Positions 1 through 12,714 of a DNA stretch of 64,000 bases are shown here, piece after piece. The stretch covers positions 3,906,001 through 3,970,000 of the forward strand of contig CM057224.1 of NCBI GenBank assembly GCA_029891385.1, read 5' to 3'. The stretch is from Erythroxylum novogranatense (Eukaryota > Streptophyta > Magnoliopsida > Malpighiales > Erythroxylaceae). The notes under the pieces were generated by a model, which ran no database searches, had not been told where the DNA came from, and worked only from the letters and a program-made list of their open reading frames with translations. Every line of letters starts with the position of its first letter. Position 1 is the first letter of the stretch. Made by a program: the position numbers and the translations under genes.

Positions 1-611
1 ATCTCCAAATTAAACTCCAAAATCCTTCTTATCGAATGTGAATGTTACCTATGTATTATCCAACACTACTCCCATAACATAGTCACTTGTATTGCACATA
101 AGCTTAATAGAGAGATTATAATTTAGTGCTACCATAATGGCGGCATTAATTTTCTTTTGTTTCACAATTGTGAACACCTCCAAACAAACTAGAGAAAAAT
201 TAAAAAGAATGTCGTTATAAAGTAAGTCAGCTAAAGATCAAACTATTTTGGAGAATTTCTTTATAAAATGTCTATAAAATCTTACATGTCTTAAGCAATT
301 CATGATTTCCTTTATTAATATAAATGATGATAACTTCTCATTTGCTTTAAGTTCTTACTTATCCACCTCAATTCTTTGATGTATAATTTTGTGCCTTAAC
401 ACTATAACTTCTTACATCATAAAGTGACATTTTTTTCAATTTAATACTATTTTAGTTTCCTAGCATATTTTTAATAACGTTTTGAGATTACAGAGGCATC
501 GATCATAAGAGACCAAAGATTAAAAAATTATCCATAAATGCCTCCATTACCTCTTCAACCATACCCTCAGAAATTGGTATCATGCACCTTTAAATTATCA
601 TTGGTGGATTG

Positions 612-661
612 CATAATCCAAACAATATTTTACAATCATAATCCAAACAATATTTTACAAT
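612..661. repeat. 25-bp tandem duplication inside the E1 RT relic
   Basis: Two back-to-back copies of a 25-bp unit beginning cataatccaaac. It lies where the conserved MPFGLCNAP-type RT segment should be and repeats the ILFG coding stretch, so it arose after the element stopped being constrained. Confidence 0.85.
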
Positions 662-732
662 AAGAGAATGTTCCATATAGGTTGGTAAATATGATGTTCT
701 CTTAATCCTTATATGTCATTGGTATTTAAAAA

Positions 733-1130
733 TAGGTAAATTACACTAAACCCTCACATGATTTTAAATTTTTTATTTTAATACCTAATTTTTAAAGACT
801 ATCATTTACTTGTTGAGGTTATGTTTTTGTATCATTTTTACTCCTTAATGTCATTCTTCATTAAAAATCCTAACAAAGAATGACAAAAGGACATTGTGTT
901 ACTTATGTAATTGTTACATGGCATAATGCCCACCTTGGTTATGCCATGTAAGATAAGTGATATGATGCCATTTTTCCATTCTTTGTAAGGTTTTGTAATA
1001 GAAAATCACACCAAGGGGTATGAGTAATATAAAAACATAACCTTGAGGGATTAATGCCAGTTGCTAAAAATTAGAGTCTAAAGTGAAAAAGGTCTAAACC
1101 ACGTAGTGTTGCAATGTAATTAACCCTTGA
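733..1130. mobile_element. MITE-like inverted-repeat element inside the E1 RT relic
   Basis: The two ends are imperfect inverted repeats: taggtaaattacactaaac on the left, and aagggttaattacattgc on the right when read on the minus strand. Long stretches of the two halves are also complementary, so the whole 0.4 kb could fold as a hairpin. No coding potential is visible. RT-like translation stops at one edge and resumes at the other, which supports insertion. I could not fix a target-site duplication, so the superfamily is open. Confidence 0.6.
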
Positions 1131-1465
1131 AAATAACCTAAATACCCATATAAGAAACAATAATACATATGATTGAGAATTGTTTATGCATTTTTTTAAT
1201 AAACAGATGAGGGAAATGGTACTTACATATTGCATTATTTAGTTTCCTATAATTGATGCACCTAATGATGGTCCTCACTAGAATCAACTCATTCTTCTCA
1301 TTTGGAAAAATGATCATCCATCCTTTCTTTGTACTACACATACATGGCTTACTTATAAACTATTAGAAATAGGGTAGACCATACGTGAGTTAAATAGTTT
1401 TACAAGCTCTGATTTCACGCTCATTTATATTTAATCTTGTCTAGGGTTATACTAAAGGTTTTTTC

Positions 1466-2330
1466 TCTTCCTCTTTCAAAATTTTTGTAGTTGCAATATG
1501 AAGGGTTGATCACTTTTATGTTAAAATTTTCCATGTTAAAACTTTCTTATATTTCTATAGTGCTTATAGTAATTTGTCCTCATATTCATCAGATAACCTA
1601 ACGACAATTATCACTGTTAGCTTTAAGTTCTTGTCCAAAAATTCATATCAAAAGTTTGTTAGTAATTATTCTAATTGTAAGTCCAGTTGTTTCTTTATAT
1701 GTGGATTAATTTTCTACTGGGTTATATGCACATCATATTCTTGGTCTTTCCTCATTGAAGGATCCTTTTTGCTTCTAAATAGGCTACTTACTTATGCAAC
1801 TCTTCATCTTTTGAGTTGATTTCCTCTCCTTAAATGATACATTGCTCTAAAGTATCATTTTGTTTAACTCCTTGTAAAGAATATGATATTTTAGTGTCTA
1901 ATACATTAAGGAAATAACAAGAATGATCACTTGCAATGAATTGTTTCAATGCATTCAAAATTTTGAACATTATTATTTTCTCTTTAAATGTTAATTTTAC
2001 TTTATAAATATTTATCATAGTTTTTGTTGTAGCAAGGAATGATATACCTAAGATTAGAGATACTTCAATTTCTTCTTTCAAGTCTAGACTAACAAAATCA
2101 ACCAGAAAAATGAATTATCAACCTTAACCATCATATCTTCAATTATGTCCCTAAGATACTTAATTACTATATCAACTAGTTGTAAGATAATTCTAGTTGG
2201 CATAGGTTTATAAAACCTTAATTTCTTAAAAATATAATAAGGCATTAAATTAATACTAGCTCTTAAATTGGCTAATACCTTATTAATAGATAAAGTGCCA
2301 ATTACATAATGGATAGTAAAACTCCTTGAA
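1466..2330 (-). pseudogene. E1 aspartic protease and protease-RT linker, broken
   Basis: Minus-strand translation near 2320-2240 gives LANLRASINLMPYYIFKKL, the Athila-type protease signature; the usual catalytic D-L-G is read here as N-L-R, so the active-site Asp is lost. Further on, EIEVSLILGISFLATT (about 2075-2030) matches the hydrophobic I-L-G-R-P-F-L-A block of retropepsins. The linker to RT (1820-1470) still shows recognisable pieces but holds several stops. The frame is open only in patches. Confidence 0.8.
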
Positions 2331-2639
2331 TCATTTAGCTTTTATAGTAGCATATTTTAGAGGATAATTAAGTGTTCATCATTCAATATGATGGTTGATA
2401 ATTCTTACAACTTCTTTTTGTTACTTAGAATATCTTTGAGAAACTTAGCATATTGAGAAATTTATGAAAGAGAGAGAAAATGAATATTAATATGAATTTT
2501 CTTAAAAATTTTAAATAACTTGCCAAAATTTCCGTCCTTTTTATTTTCTTAGCCTTGCTAGATAAGAAATTCTTGATCAATTTTCCCTTGTTGGTTCCTT
2601 TAATTTAATCTTATCCCCTAATATACTTTTTAGATCAAA

Positions 2640-4100
2640 CTCCTTTTTATCGACCTAACCCTTTATTTCATTGATTAATTTCTTTCTACTTCCTAGGGTG
2701 AGCACTTAATCATATTCCTTAGAGCCATGCATAGCATCACAAGGAGGTATTCCTTGATGCCATTTATTGACGACTTTTACTCATTGGCCTAATTGAAATT
2801 CCAAATTTTTCATTATAATTCTACATCTAAAAACAAGTAATTACCACAAACTCTCTTTATATGTCTTTTAGATCTTGATACCTTTTATATACTTATGGAA
2901 ACATTGGTTAGAGTGGTGCTTGAGCTAGTTACTTATTCTTGGAGAACCTTGGATGGTTTCTCCACCCTGAATTGTGCGTAATACTATATAATTGTTTTGT
3001 CTCTATAAATTTCCCATGAATTCAACTTTCTCTGTGATTCAATCATGAGATTTTTAACTTGGCGTTACATTCCTTGATATGCTCCCCCATAGAATTCATA
3101 ACTCATAACATGAGTTATTGTATATAGAAAACTCATATTATTAAGTTTTCTACCTATTATTTATATTTTAGCTATCAATATAGTCACATAATCTACATTT
3201 TAAATTCTAGTTGTTTAGTTGATCCTTTCTTTGTTTATTATTTAGTGTTCTACTAACTGCAACATCTATCATATGCTTTAAATAATCATTTAAACAATCA
3301 TAGAATTTCTAGACTTATATATATGTAGGAAGGCTATAGTGTAAGCACTTCCTTAATATGCCCTTATATCTCCCCCGTATTTTATACAAAGCTTTATTGT
3401 CGAACTATTGGAGGAAAATATATCATGCCTTAAATTTGTTCTCTTAGATTATGGAAAATATTTAGCAAGGAACCTCTCTACAAGATTCCTATAAGTGTTA
3501 CTTTTATGCATTCAATAATGCTTTTAGCCATCGTTTAGCCTAATACCTTACTGTTAATGAGAATAACCACAACTTAGTGGCATCTTCAATCACCCTATTG
3601 ATCTTTATGAGTTAAAAATCTCTAAAATGTTAGGATGTGTGCACTAGGATCCTTCTTATATAATCATCAAATTGTACGTTTTGTTGTAACATTTGGATTA
3701 CATTAGACTTAATCTCAAATTAATAAACATTTATATATGGCCTTATAATGCTCGATTGTATTCCTACGAGAGGTGAATTAACATCTTCCATTATTGTTTT
3801 TTATTCTTCTTCCATATTTTAAGTTATATTTATGGTGCATTGCTAGGTTCTTACTTGATTCTACCCTTCAATTTTGACATAAATTTCTCTCAATTTCTAG
3901 ATCTTCTTCAAGAAATATGAAATGTTGTTTTCTTATAAAACACCATAATTACCCCTAAAATTAGAGTAAACACAAATAAGGAAAATAAAATAAGAAAAGT
4001 CATAAAATAAAATTAACAAAAATAAATTAAAATTTAAAGTAAGAAAACAACTATGAAAGACTAAAGAAATAGTTAATAGATTTCCTAAAATAACTTGCTT
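2640..4100 (-). pseudogene. E1 gag, heavily decayed
   Basis: The clearest trace is at 3489-3427, where the minus strand reads NLVERFLAKYFP, a stop, then SKRTNLR. This is the core of the Retrotrans_gag domain of Athila/Tat elements (F-L-x-K-Y/F-F-P followed by a basic stretch). The rest is AT-rich with many stops and can only be assigned by its position between protease and PBS. Confidence 0.65.
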
Positions 4101-4120
4101 CCTTTGGCAACAATGCTAAA
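4100..4120 (-). other. E1 primer-binding site, decayed
   Basis: The plus strand reads ttggcaacaatgctaaa. Its reverse complement resembles the TGGCGCCGTTGCC primer site of Athila/Tat elements with several substitutions. It sits exactly between gag and the LTR. Confidence 0.6.
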
Positions 4121-4124
4121 AAAT

Positions 4125-5528
4125 TGGTGAGCTCTGATGATTTATGCATATATGCATCAATGCTACCAAAACTCTCACTATTACAAGTAAATCTCTCCTT
4201 AACTAGGTAAGTGCACCTATTGTTGGTAAGTAATTTAATGATATGTAGCGATCAAATCCCATGAAGAAGTGATGTGAATTAGAAAGCCTAACTATAGTAA
4301 TTAGTCTAAGGATATAAAATATAAAATAAAACTAAACTAAATAATAACCAAGGAAATAAATGGTAAAACAATTATTTAAAAGAGAATATAGTCTAATTGT
4401 TATATTTAGATTAGTGATTCCCTTAGTAGTACTTCTGACTTTATAATTCAATTTACTTTGATTGGATATATTCTCTAGACTAGCAAGATTTTTTAGGCAT
4501 TGAACTTGTACTCTCTTAAACTATAATTATATATTCTCTAGTTGGTTAGCCCATATCTCTACTATTACTAATACCGCTTTAAATGCACTAGGTTATAGGA
4601 AATTTCATGAAAAGATTTCACCCTAACATCATAAAGATCATGTAGTTCTCTTTCGAGCACCCCATTTAATCCCTTCCAGCTAAATCATAGCCTAATCACC
4701 AACGTGCTCCTTCGAGTCATTTATAGCTGAATTTAAATCAGATTTTGACATCAATATGAATAAATAAGTATTAAGACTAATTAAAGATATTTCATAGAAA
4801 TCTATCTCATATCATAAATCAAATCAAATCAATCCATATAAAAATAACCACTAGAATTTCTCTGTCTAAACACAAAAGTGTTTAGCCATAAATTTTGTTC
4901 AAAATAACAAACCAAAAAAAAAAGAGAAATCATTATAGAAATAAATATAGATAAACTACTAATTCTTGCTAACAATTTGATCTATTGAAATGACATCTAA
5001 ATCATGATTTTCGAGTGAGAATTAGCTTAAAATTGATTTCCCAAGGTTAGAGAAGCCTTTTGATAGCTAACTTTAGCTTTTAAAAAGAAAAAGATGTTTA
5101 AAATGTGTGTTTTCTCTATAAGTTGGCTAAAGCCCCATAAAAATTAGGGTTTACACTCTTAATATGTTTTACTCTACCTAAGGCACAATTTGGGGAACAA
5201 TTATGGCCAAAATTTTAGACCCCATAAATTCCTCTAAGTGATGGAAGTGGACTCTAATATGGCCATATCATTAAACTGTGGATCTTCTTATTTCTTTAAA
5301 TTTAATATACAATCTCTCACATGACCGGCTCTTTAAACTATGGATCTTTTTATTTCTTCCATAACTTTCATATAGTCTCATGCATAGTTGTAGTTCAAGC
5401 AATGTCACTTGCGATACTTAATCCTTCTAGGGTATGGGCTGGCAAATTCAACAAGTTGCAAATCAAGAGACAAATTCAAATTGCCTTAAGGATTAGGGCA
5501 TAGAAGGAGGAGAAGACTAAACATTTCA
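4125..5528 (-). repeat. E1 LTR, left part, interrupted at 5528
   Basis: AT-rich sequence without coding potential next to the PBS, so it is the 5' LTR in element orientation. It is split after TTTCA at 5524-5528 by the solo LTR that follows. The remainder probably continues after 8869, but I could not locate its far end. Confidence 0.55.
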
Positions 5529-6544
5529 TGTAGCACCCCACTCCCGTAAGACCCGGACCCGACATCTATGGTGATATCTGAATCCGCGCCCTGCGAGGAT
5601 GGGATGATACATCACTCAGTTAAAACACAGTACAAAAATTTTGTTTTGAAACAATCATACACTTACATATATGTATGTTGTGGAAAACAGTTTACATAAC
5701 CAATCTGGTAGATACAATGACCACGAGGGTCTTCATATAAAATACACAATAACATATAAGTAAAGTCTTCACTCTAATGCAGACGCAACTGATCCAGCCC
5801 TCTAGAACCGCTTTGCGATCACTATACACCCGTTACCTAACGGGGTATTCTTCTGAGTCCTGCAAAACAATTGCAGATTTGGATGAGTTTTTACAAACTG
5901 AATGAGTGACCATCGTCGATGGTCCGCTCACTCAAGTACAGAATCAAAATAATAACTTATTTTTTCATTCTTTCTATTTGATCTCATTTTTCAATTTCCA
6001 CGTAATACAATTTCTCAAGAATTCCCCATTTACAAAATCACAGAAATCTATATTCATACATCCCATTTTTGATGCAAAGTATTTCACTTGCTTACTATTT
6101 AATCATCATATGGCTGTGACCTAGTGCCTAAACTGTCCCATTAATGGGCTCAATAATAGCTGACCCTTATCCAATACTGGATATCGGGTTCATTATACGT
6201 TGAGCCTAAGGCTCTGAATCAGTCATGAACTCAAAGTTCATTTTCACACATTGAGCTAAAATCTCTAATCGATGGCAACTCTGGTCAACAGCTCTAATAT
6301 TCCATACAACACTAAGCATATCACAATCAGTCATACATTCTATAATTAGGAGTACCCCATAACTGTTTTCACACTAGTGTAGGGCACTTCGCCTATCATT
6401 CAATCAAACATGTCAGAATAAATGCAGTCTGTAACCTATTATCAATTCATATCAGTTTTGTGACCAAGCATCTATACTGTCCCTATAAGGGCACATTAAT
6501 CGTTGAGCCATAGGCTCTAAAACTGTCCCATCAAGGGCTCATTA

Positions 6545-7035
6545 ATCGTTGAGCGCGTCTTAGGGGTAGGAGAGCCCTCTGGGTATGCACTACTTCTCCC
6601 GCATCTTAGAGGTAGGAGAGCCCTCTGGGTATGCACTAACTCATCAATAGTTGAGCTTTTCGCTCTGAACTGTCCCGTCAATGGCTCATTAATCATTGAA
6701 CTCGTCTTAGGGGTAGGAGAGCCCTCTGGGTATGCACTACTTCCCACGCGTTTTAGAGGTAGGAGAGCCCTTTGGGTATACACTAATTCATCAATCGTTG
6801 AGCTTTTCGCTCTGAAACTGTCATGTCAAGGGCTCATTAATCATTGAGCTTGTAGCTCTGAATTGTCCCATTTAGGGCTCATTAATCATTAAACCCGTCT
6901 CAGGAGTAGGAGAGCCCTCTGGGTATGCACTACTTCCCACGCATCTTAGGAGTAGGAGAGCCCTCTGGGTATGAACTATTTCTCACGCCTCTTAGGGATA
7001 GGAGAGCCCTCTGGGTATGCACTATTCCCTTTTCG
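6545..7035. repeat. Degenerate minisatellite inside solo LTR E2
   Basis: A core of about 25 bp, ggagagccctctgggtatgc, occurs seven times, partly as close pairs about 50-60 bp apart and partly separated by a second repeat based on gctcattaatcattgagc. The same core is present only twice in F, near 60271 and 60313 on the other strand. The array therefore expanded within this LTR copy. Open frames across it are by-products of the repetition. Confidence 0.85.
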
Positions 7036-7854
7036 AGCACAATGCTCTTTTCCAGTAGTCGAGATTGTAGCTCTGCATCACTATATGGCTCGAAGCCCAG
7101 TTATAATGTTGAGCTGAAAGCTCTGATCAGTGGCTGCTTTGGTCGCAGCTTTCATTAACTGATTTTGCGTTCATAAATGAACGGCTTGTGTCACAATTCA
7201 ATCACTTTATTATCGTATTCATAGATCAAGATCATTTCTAATCTATTCCAGATTTTCACATCACAAACACAATTACACTATCACATTCTCATAACATTTC
7301 TGTATACTATCACTTCAATACTCCGGACCTTCGATCCGGAGTTCATATTCAATACTGTATCATCATTTTACTTCAGAAAATTTAAATCACTGAATTATAA
7401 CATTTAATATTTTGGGAACCGTCTAGGTCACTTACCTGGCTTCCATGCTAAAGCCTGGAGGTCTCTAAAATGTCTGAGGCTGACTTTCCAAAAGTGCCTC
7501 TATCATAAATCAGAACACATATTTTTAACACATTGTACATTTCAGCAATAATGCACATGTAGCAATCTAATGATAAGTACTATGCACTTTCGTGACATTC
7601 CCGGCACTAACTATAAAAACAGTTCCCGTTAAACTTTTCCTCAAAACAGAACCCAATAGACTCTCAATTTATACAATTTGTTTCTGAAATCCGAAAATCA
7701 TTGCCCAACATATATGGACTATCTTTATGTCGAAACCATACTTTACACTAAACTTCCATCCAAATTTGAGAACTTTAACAGACTATTTTAACCCTTCTCT
7801 TTTTCATAAACGTATAAACCCCTTAAAAACCAAACATAACTTTCTAGAACAGTA

Positions 7855-7990
7855 GCTCGCCGTGACGTGAAGAAGCTCGCCGCGGCAAAATCCAAACGCT
7901 CGCCCTCATCGCGACGTGCGCTCGCCCTCGTCGAGACGTGCGCTCGCCCTCGTCACGACGTGCTCAAATTCGCGCGTCGCGACGTGCGAG
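7855..7990. repeat. CpG-rich palindromic repeat patch in E2
   Basis: A GC-rich island in AT-rich surroundings, built of variants of gctcgccctcgtcgcgacgtgc. The core cgtcgcgacg is self-complementary. Similar patches recur at the entries for elements A, B, D and F. Confidence 0.75.
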
Positions 7991-8869
7991 CCCAATTGCG
8001 CCTCCCAAATCCGTCTTTCAACCAATTTAATCCAAGTCTTCCAATTTATTCAACACATAACTCATCTAAACATTACAACATCACTCTCACACCAATTTCC
8101 AACCCATTAACAAACCAAATCCACTCTCAAACATAATAAATCGACCATTTTTGAAAACCCTATATACCCAGCATCTCAGAACCCAAACTTTAACTATATC
8201 ACTCAAAACATAAATCAATATACTAATCAAGAGGCAAGATAGTTAAACTTACCTGATTTAGCTCACAAATTCTTTAAACTCTTCCAGATTTCGTAAAAAA
8301 TCGAACTGTTCTTCCCTTCCTCTCCTTCTTCCACGACATCTTCCTTTCTTTCCCATTTTCAAACCCAATTTCCTTTTTTATACCATTTCAAATTATGAAT
8401 TGCCCATTTTTCCCTCTTCATTTAACCTTAACCTTTATTCTCTTAAGTATCTTGCCCAAATTGCCCTCATACCAATTCTTATAACTTTACTATTTCAATT
8501 CAAAAATTCCGACTCTTAGGGACAGAATTGAAATTCAACATCTTTCCGGGTCACTCGTTTTCATGCCTATCAATTTCCAAATTTCAATAGCCCAAGCTAA
8601 AACAAAATTCCTAAATCATGTCTCTAATTGTCGTGTCAAATGAACAGTCATTTTCAGTACCAGAAATCTCATCGGTACCCACTTTGTAATTTAATGTTGA
8701 ATACAGAAATCAATCCAATTCAATTAACACACAATTTCATATTTTCACAAAGACACAAAAGCCGGGAATTGTCACTAGTGCATGCATGCGGAAGTTCATG
8801 CATACACTCACAACCCAATCCAAATTTACTATAATATCGCTCCCATCGGTGACGAGATGTTACATTTCA

Positions 8870-10129
8870 ACATTGATTAAGGAGACTTTATCATTAAAGG
8901 AGGGATTTCATTGTCTAAAAAGGAGGAGACTTCATCGTCGAAGGAGGGATTTCAAATTGGGTATGCTCTAAAGATGATGAATTTTAGGGATTTCATATTA
9001 GGAGGAGGGAATTTAGGATTTTATGAATTTTGAGAATTTTGTAAGGTTAAAATAATTATATATTTACTTAGGGTTAAATAGGTTTAATTTAAATAAGTAG
9101 AATTTGCATAGTCATATGGTTTCCATATGGTATTACAGGTTTTATATGAATAATAAAAACTAAAAAAGAGTTTGACATCAACATTGATGTGGTACTTAAT
9201 TGAAATACCACTATCCTTATTAAGGGTTTGGGAAATTTAAGATCAAAATGGAATGGTTTTGAAATCTTATGATTCTTTTTGGACACTCTAAAATGTTAAG
9301 ATATAACTTATATTTGGTATAAATATTATGGTTAAAATACAATTTTTCATAATACATTTTAAACTTTTCATTAATATAAGATGCATGTCGAAATACTCTC
9401 CAGTGAGAGTATGTGGCTTATAAATGCTACTTGATTCATTAGTAGAAGAAATTTTAATGAAAAGTTGTAAATGGATAGAGAGAATGTGAAACATAAAAGT
9501 TGCATCATGTAGGTTAAAAGTTGTATTATGGAATTGACAAGGTAAGATGTAATGTGGTTTGCATAATGTAGAGAGATTATACGATTTTTCAGTTTTATAA
9601 TGTAACTTTCTAGCATTAACTGCAAAATTGTAATCATAGGAGTCACACCTATACACTATCCTGTCAACTTATAATTTAGTTATAATTTTTATTATAATTG
9701 CATCTAATGGCTAAAAGTTACATTTAATGATTAACAAATTGTATTGTAAGATTGAAAAGTTTAAATATGATGTACTTTATATGATGCAATTAGTTGATAC
9801 AATTTTTAGTTATTTGGTGCAATTTTTTGGTTATTAGACATAACTTTTCAATTATAAGAGTTGTCTTATAGTTTGTTATAGTGTTTCATTGTAATTTTCT
9901 ATTATGATGATCCAACTAATACTCATAAACCACTTATTTTTATTATATTAAACATTCAAATTTATCTTATATGATTGAAATATTTAAATATTTTGTGATT
10001 AACATGATTTAGCAAGTTGATGTATCCTTTTAATCATGTGATCCAATTTCTCAATCTTAAGAATCATACCACAAATTAGATAATTTAGTCATTTAGTAAA
10101 CATATTCAAACATTATAATCAAATGAAGA
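8870..10129. other. AT-rich stretch without recognised features
   Basis: The left edge probably continues the LTR of E1, since the solo LTR inserted there. At 9300-9900 short imperfect motifs such as aaaagttgtattatgg recur, suggesting an old non-coding repeat, but ends and target-site duplications are not visible. No gene, exon or RNA gene was recognised. Confidence 0.5.
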
Positions 10130-10209
10130 ATGGATATTGGAAGGAGATGCTAGCCAAATGTGGGAGAGACTAGCAACTCTTTTAAGGAATACAACTAAAG
10201 AGATTTTGG

Positions 10210-10494
10210 GTGCTTTTAAACGACTTAGGCATAGTAAGATGGAGTCTTAGTGGTGGCATGAAGATGTACAAGAAAAAAGTTAAGATTAAAAAAGGTGCCT
10301 ATAAAGCTCTATTGGATAGGACCTCAAAGGTAGAGAGAGTAGTTAATATAGAAAGTTATAAAATGGTGAAGAAAGAGGCAAAAAAGATAATCTTAGAAGC
10401 TAAAAGTAGAGCTTACGAGAAATTATACCAACGATTGGAGACTAAATATGGAGAAAAGGATATATTTAAATTTGCAAGAGCTAGGGAATGGTAA
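10210..10494 (+). pseudogene. LINE fragment upstream of RT, longest open piece
   Basis: This 94-codon open stretch is the best-preserved part of the LINE. It is Lys/Glu-rich and predicted helical, matching the segment just before the RT domain (KKEAKKIILEAKSRAYEKL, then GEKDIFKFAR). The ATG at 10210 is not a natural start: the coding sequence is interrupted on both sides. Confidence 0.7.
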
Positions 10495-12508
10495 ACTAGA
10501 GACTTAGAAAAAGATCGTTATGCAAAAGATGAAGTATGGAGGGTACTCATGACTGAAATTGACATCAAGAAAAAAAAATTCAAAGATATTTTTATAACCT
10601 TAATGAAGGCATAGAAGACAACATCGCTTTAGGTGGTCTTAGCATGTCCAAGAGTTATCGTAACTTTACTTGTTGTTGGCAGCTTACAAGGGAAGAAATT
10701 AAAAGAGCTTTGAGGGATATGAAGAATGGAAGGGCAATAGGCTTGATAAGATACCCATAGAGGTGTGGAAGAGAAGAAGGTCTTACTTGGCTGACTAAGC
10801 TTTTTAATGTGATCCTTAGGAACACTAAAATATCATATGAGTGAAGACCTAGTATGTTAATTCATCTGTATAAGAACAAAGGGAACATCCAAACTTGTAC
10901 AATTATAGGGGCATCAAATTACTTAGTCACACTATGAAGTTATGAGAGAAAGTGATTGAGAAGAGAGTTAAAAAGGATGCACCTATCTTAGAGAACTAGT
11001 TTGGGTTCATACTAGGAAGGTTTACAATAAAAGCTTTACATCTCCTTAGAAGATCAGGAATATTACAAGGAAAGACAACATAACCTATACTTGGTTTTTA
11101 TTGACTTAAAGAAAGTGTATGAAAGGTTATCTAAGGTGATCATGTGAGAATGTTTAGAAGTTAAGGGAGTTTTTATGACCTATATACAAGTTATTAAGGA
11201 TATGTATAAAAGTGTAAAGACAAGAGTAAGGATGATAGGAGGAGATATAGAGCATTTTTCTATCAATATAGAGCTACACTAAGGCTCCTCATTGAGGCCC
11301 TTTTTGTTTACAATAATAATGGATGAGCTCACCAAGAATATACAAGGGGATATGGCTTGACGTATGTTGTTTGCTAATAACATTGTTCTAATAGATGAGA
11401 CAAGAGAGGGTGTCAATGTCAAACTAGAATTTTAGAGGAAAATGTTAGATTCGAAGGCTTTAAATTGAACAGGATTAAGATTGAGTACTTAGAGTGTAAC
11501 TTTTTAGGCCATAAGGTGGTTTCCAATGTGGTGAGGGAGATTAGTTCAAAAGGTTTACCATAAAAAGAGTGTTTTAAGTATCTAAGATCTATCATTCAAA
11601 GTAATATAGAGATCAATGAAAACATAGTTTACCGTATTAGATTAGGGTGACATAAATAGAGAAGTTCTTTAGTAGTTTTATGTGACAAGAACATACCACT
11701 CAAGCTCAAAAGTAAATTCTATCATTTAATGATTAGGTCAACCATATTTTATGGGGTAAAGTGCATAATCATAAGTTAATGGTGGCGGAGATGAAGATGC
11801 TCCATTGGATAAGCAACTTCACTATAAAGGTCAAGAATATAATGGTAAGAGACAAATTAAAGATGGCTAATATTAATAAAAAATTAAGTAAGACAAGGTT
11901 TAGTTAGTTCGAACATTTTAACATGAGACACCTTGATACTCTAATAAAAAAAATGTAAGAAGATTATACTTAAAGATTGTAAGAGGAAAAAAAGAATACC
12001 TAAGTAGAATTGGGAGGAGGTTATCAAGAAAAATATGACTCTGCTAGAACTTACTAAAGGCATGACCCTTAATAGAAAACTTTGACATACTAGGATATGA
12101 ATAAAGAATCTCATATAGAAATGTCATTTTCTTTCTCATTGGTTTTTTTAATCATTTTCCTTCAAGGCTTATGTTATTTAGCTTAAATATTTAACCTAAA
12201 CATTTTACTATTTAGCCTAAATTTTTTGTTGTAATGACTTGCTTGATTTATTTATTTACTTGTCTCTTTCTTTGTTTGTGTATTTATTTACTATTTACTA
12301 TTTTATATTTATTCTTAACCTTGTTTTATATTTATTGTATTATTGATATTATTACTTTTTATATTTTTGTAATGATTTATTTGATTTATTTATTTACTTG
12401 TTTCTTTGTTTGTTTGTGTATTTATTTACCTATTTTATATTTTATTTTATTCTTAACCTTGTTTTATATTCATTGTATTATTTATACATATTTGTTTATT
12501 ATATATAT

Positions 12509-12595
12509 ACGGATTTTGAGAGAGTATAGAAGGACAAAATTTTATATAAGCTATCTAATAAAATGATAAATTAATAATTAGAGGAAAAACTGCTT

Positions 12596-12645
<50 letters not shown>

Positions 12646-12714
12646 CTCTCTAATAAAATGATAAATTAATAATTAGAGGGAAAATGTGTCCTTCTATACC
12701 TTCTTAAACTCCGT
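12509..12714. repeat. Small inverted-repeat element with an AT microsatellite in its centre
   Basis: The left end reads acggattttgagagagtata and the right end, on the minus strand, acggagtttaagaaggtata. Both continue into gaaggaca. Inside are two direct copies of a segment containing aaaatgataaattaataatt, around 12555 and 12650, separated by a pure TA repeat at about 12598-12643. Probably a MITE or hairpin remnant inserted in the LINE tail. Confidence 0.6.

Larger units (their letters stand above)
1..1465 (-). pseudogene. E1 reverse transcriptase and start of RNase H, broken
   Basis: Minus-strand translation around 1340-1140 gives KKGWMIIFPNEKNELI followed by INYRKLNNA, the N-terminal part of an Athila-type RT. 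After the inserted element at 733-1130 the frame resumes with FGLCNPPM near 600 and FMDN near 520, where the catalytic YxDD box should be, so the second Asp reads Asn. Bases 1-250 match the RT-RNase H tether and RNase H start (SDYVMGVVL-like). Several in-frame stops and a 25-bp duplication at 612-661 confirm decay. No start codon is assigned because this is an internal part of a polyprotein. Confidence 0.8.
1..5528 (-). mobile_element. Element E1: degenerate Athila/Tat-type Ty3/gypsy retrotransposon, runs off the left edge
   Basis: Reading the minus strand from right to left gives, in order, an LTR, a primer-binding site, gag, aspartic protease, RT and the start of RNase H. This is the usual Ty3/gypsy order. 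All domains carry many stops and frameshifts, so the element is dead. The RNase H end lies beyond base 1, so the left LTR is outside the window. The copy was later hit by a small inverted-repeat element inside RT and by a solo LTR inside its own LTR. The Athila/Tat assignment rests on gag and protease motifs and on a decayed tRNA-type PBS; it is inference from motifs, not from alignment. Confidence 0.85.
5529..8864 (-). mobile_element. Element E2: 3.3-kb solo LTR, gypsy type, TSD TTTCA
   Basis: Starts TGTAGCACCCC and ends GATGTTACA, with TTTCA directly repeated at 5524-5528 and 8865-8869. No PBS, polypurine tract or coding region lies inside, so this is a single LTR left by recombination between the two LTRs of a full element. 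Its ends match those of E (38741-52146), and of F (58408-61014) in opposite orientation, so all three belong to one LTR family. Strand is set relative to F, which begins TGTAACATCCCG. Transcription direction is inferred, because no internal region remains. Confidence 0.85.

Noticed and set aside
6517..6783. 88-codon frame with internal repeats
   Set aside because: Produced by the minisatellite in the solo LTR; no homology to a known protein.
6545..7035. Regular repeats that might be taken for a CRISPR array
   Set aside because: Spacing is irregular, spacers are themselves repeats, the host is a plant genome and the array lies in an LTR.
12234..12566. 110-codon hydrophobic frame that looks like a membrane protein
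   Set aside because: Made of T-rich low-complexity sequence in the LINE tail; Leu, Phe and Tyr follow from base composition.
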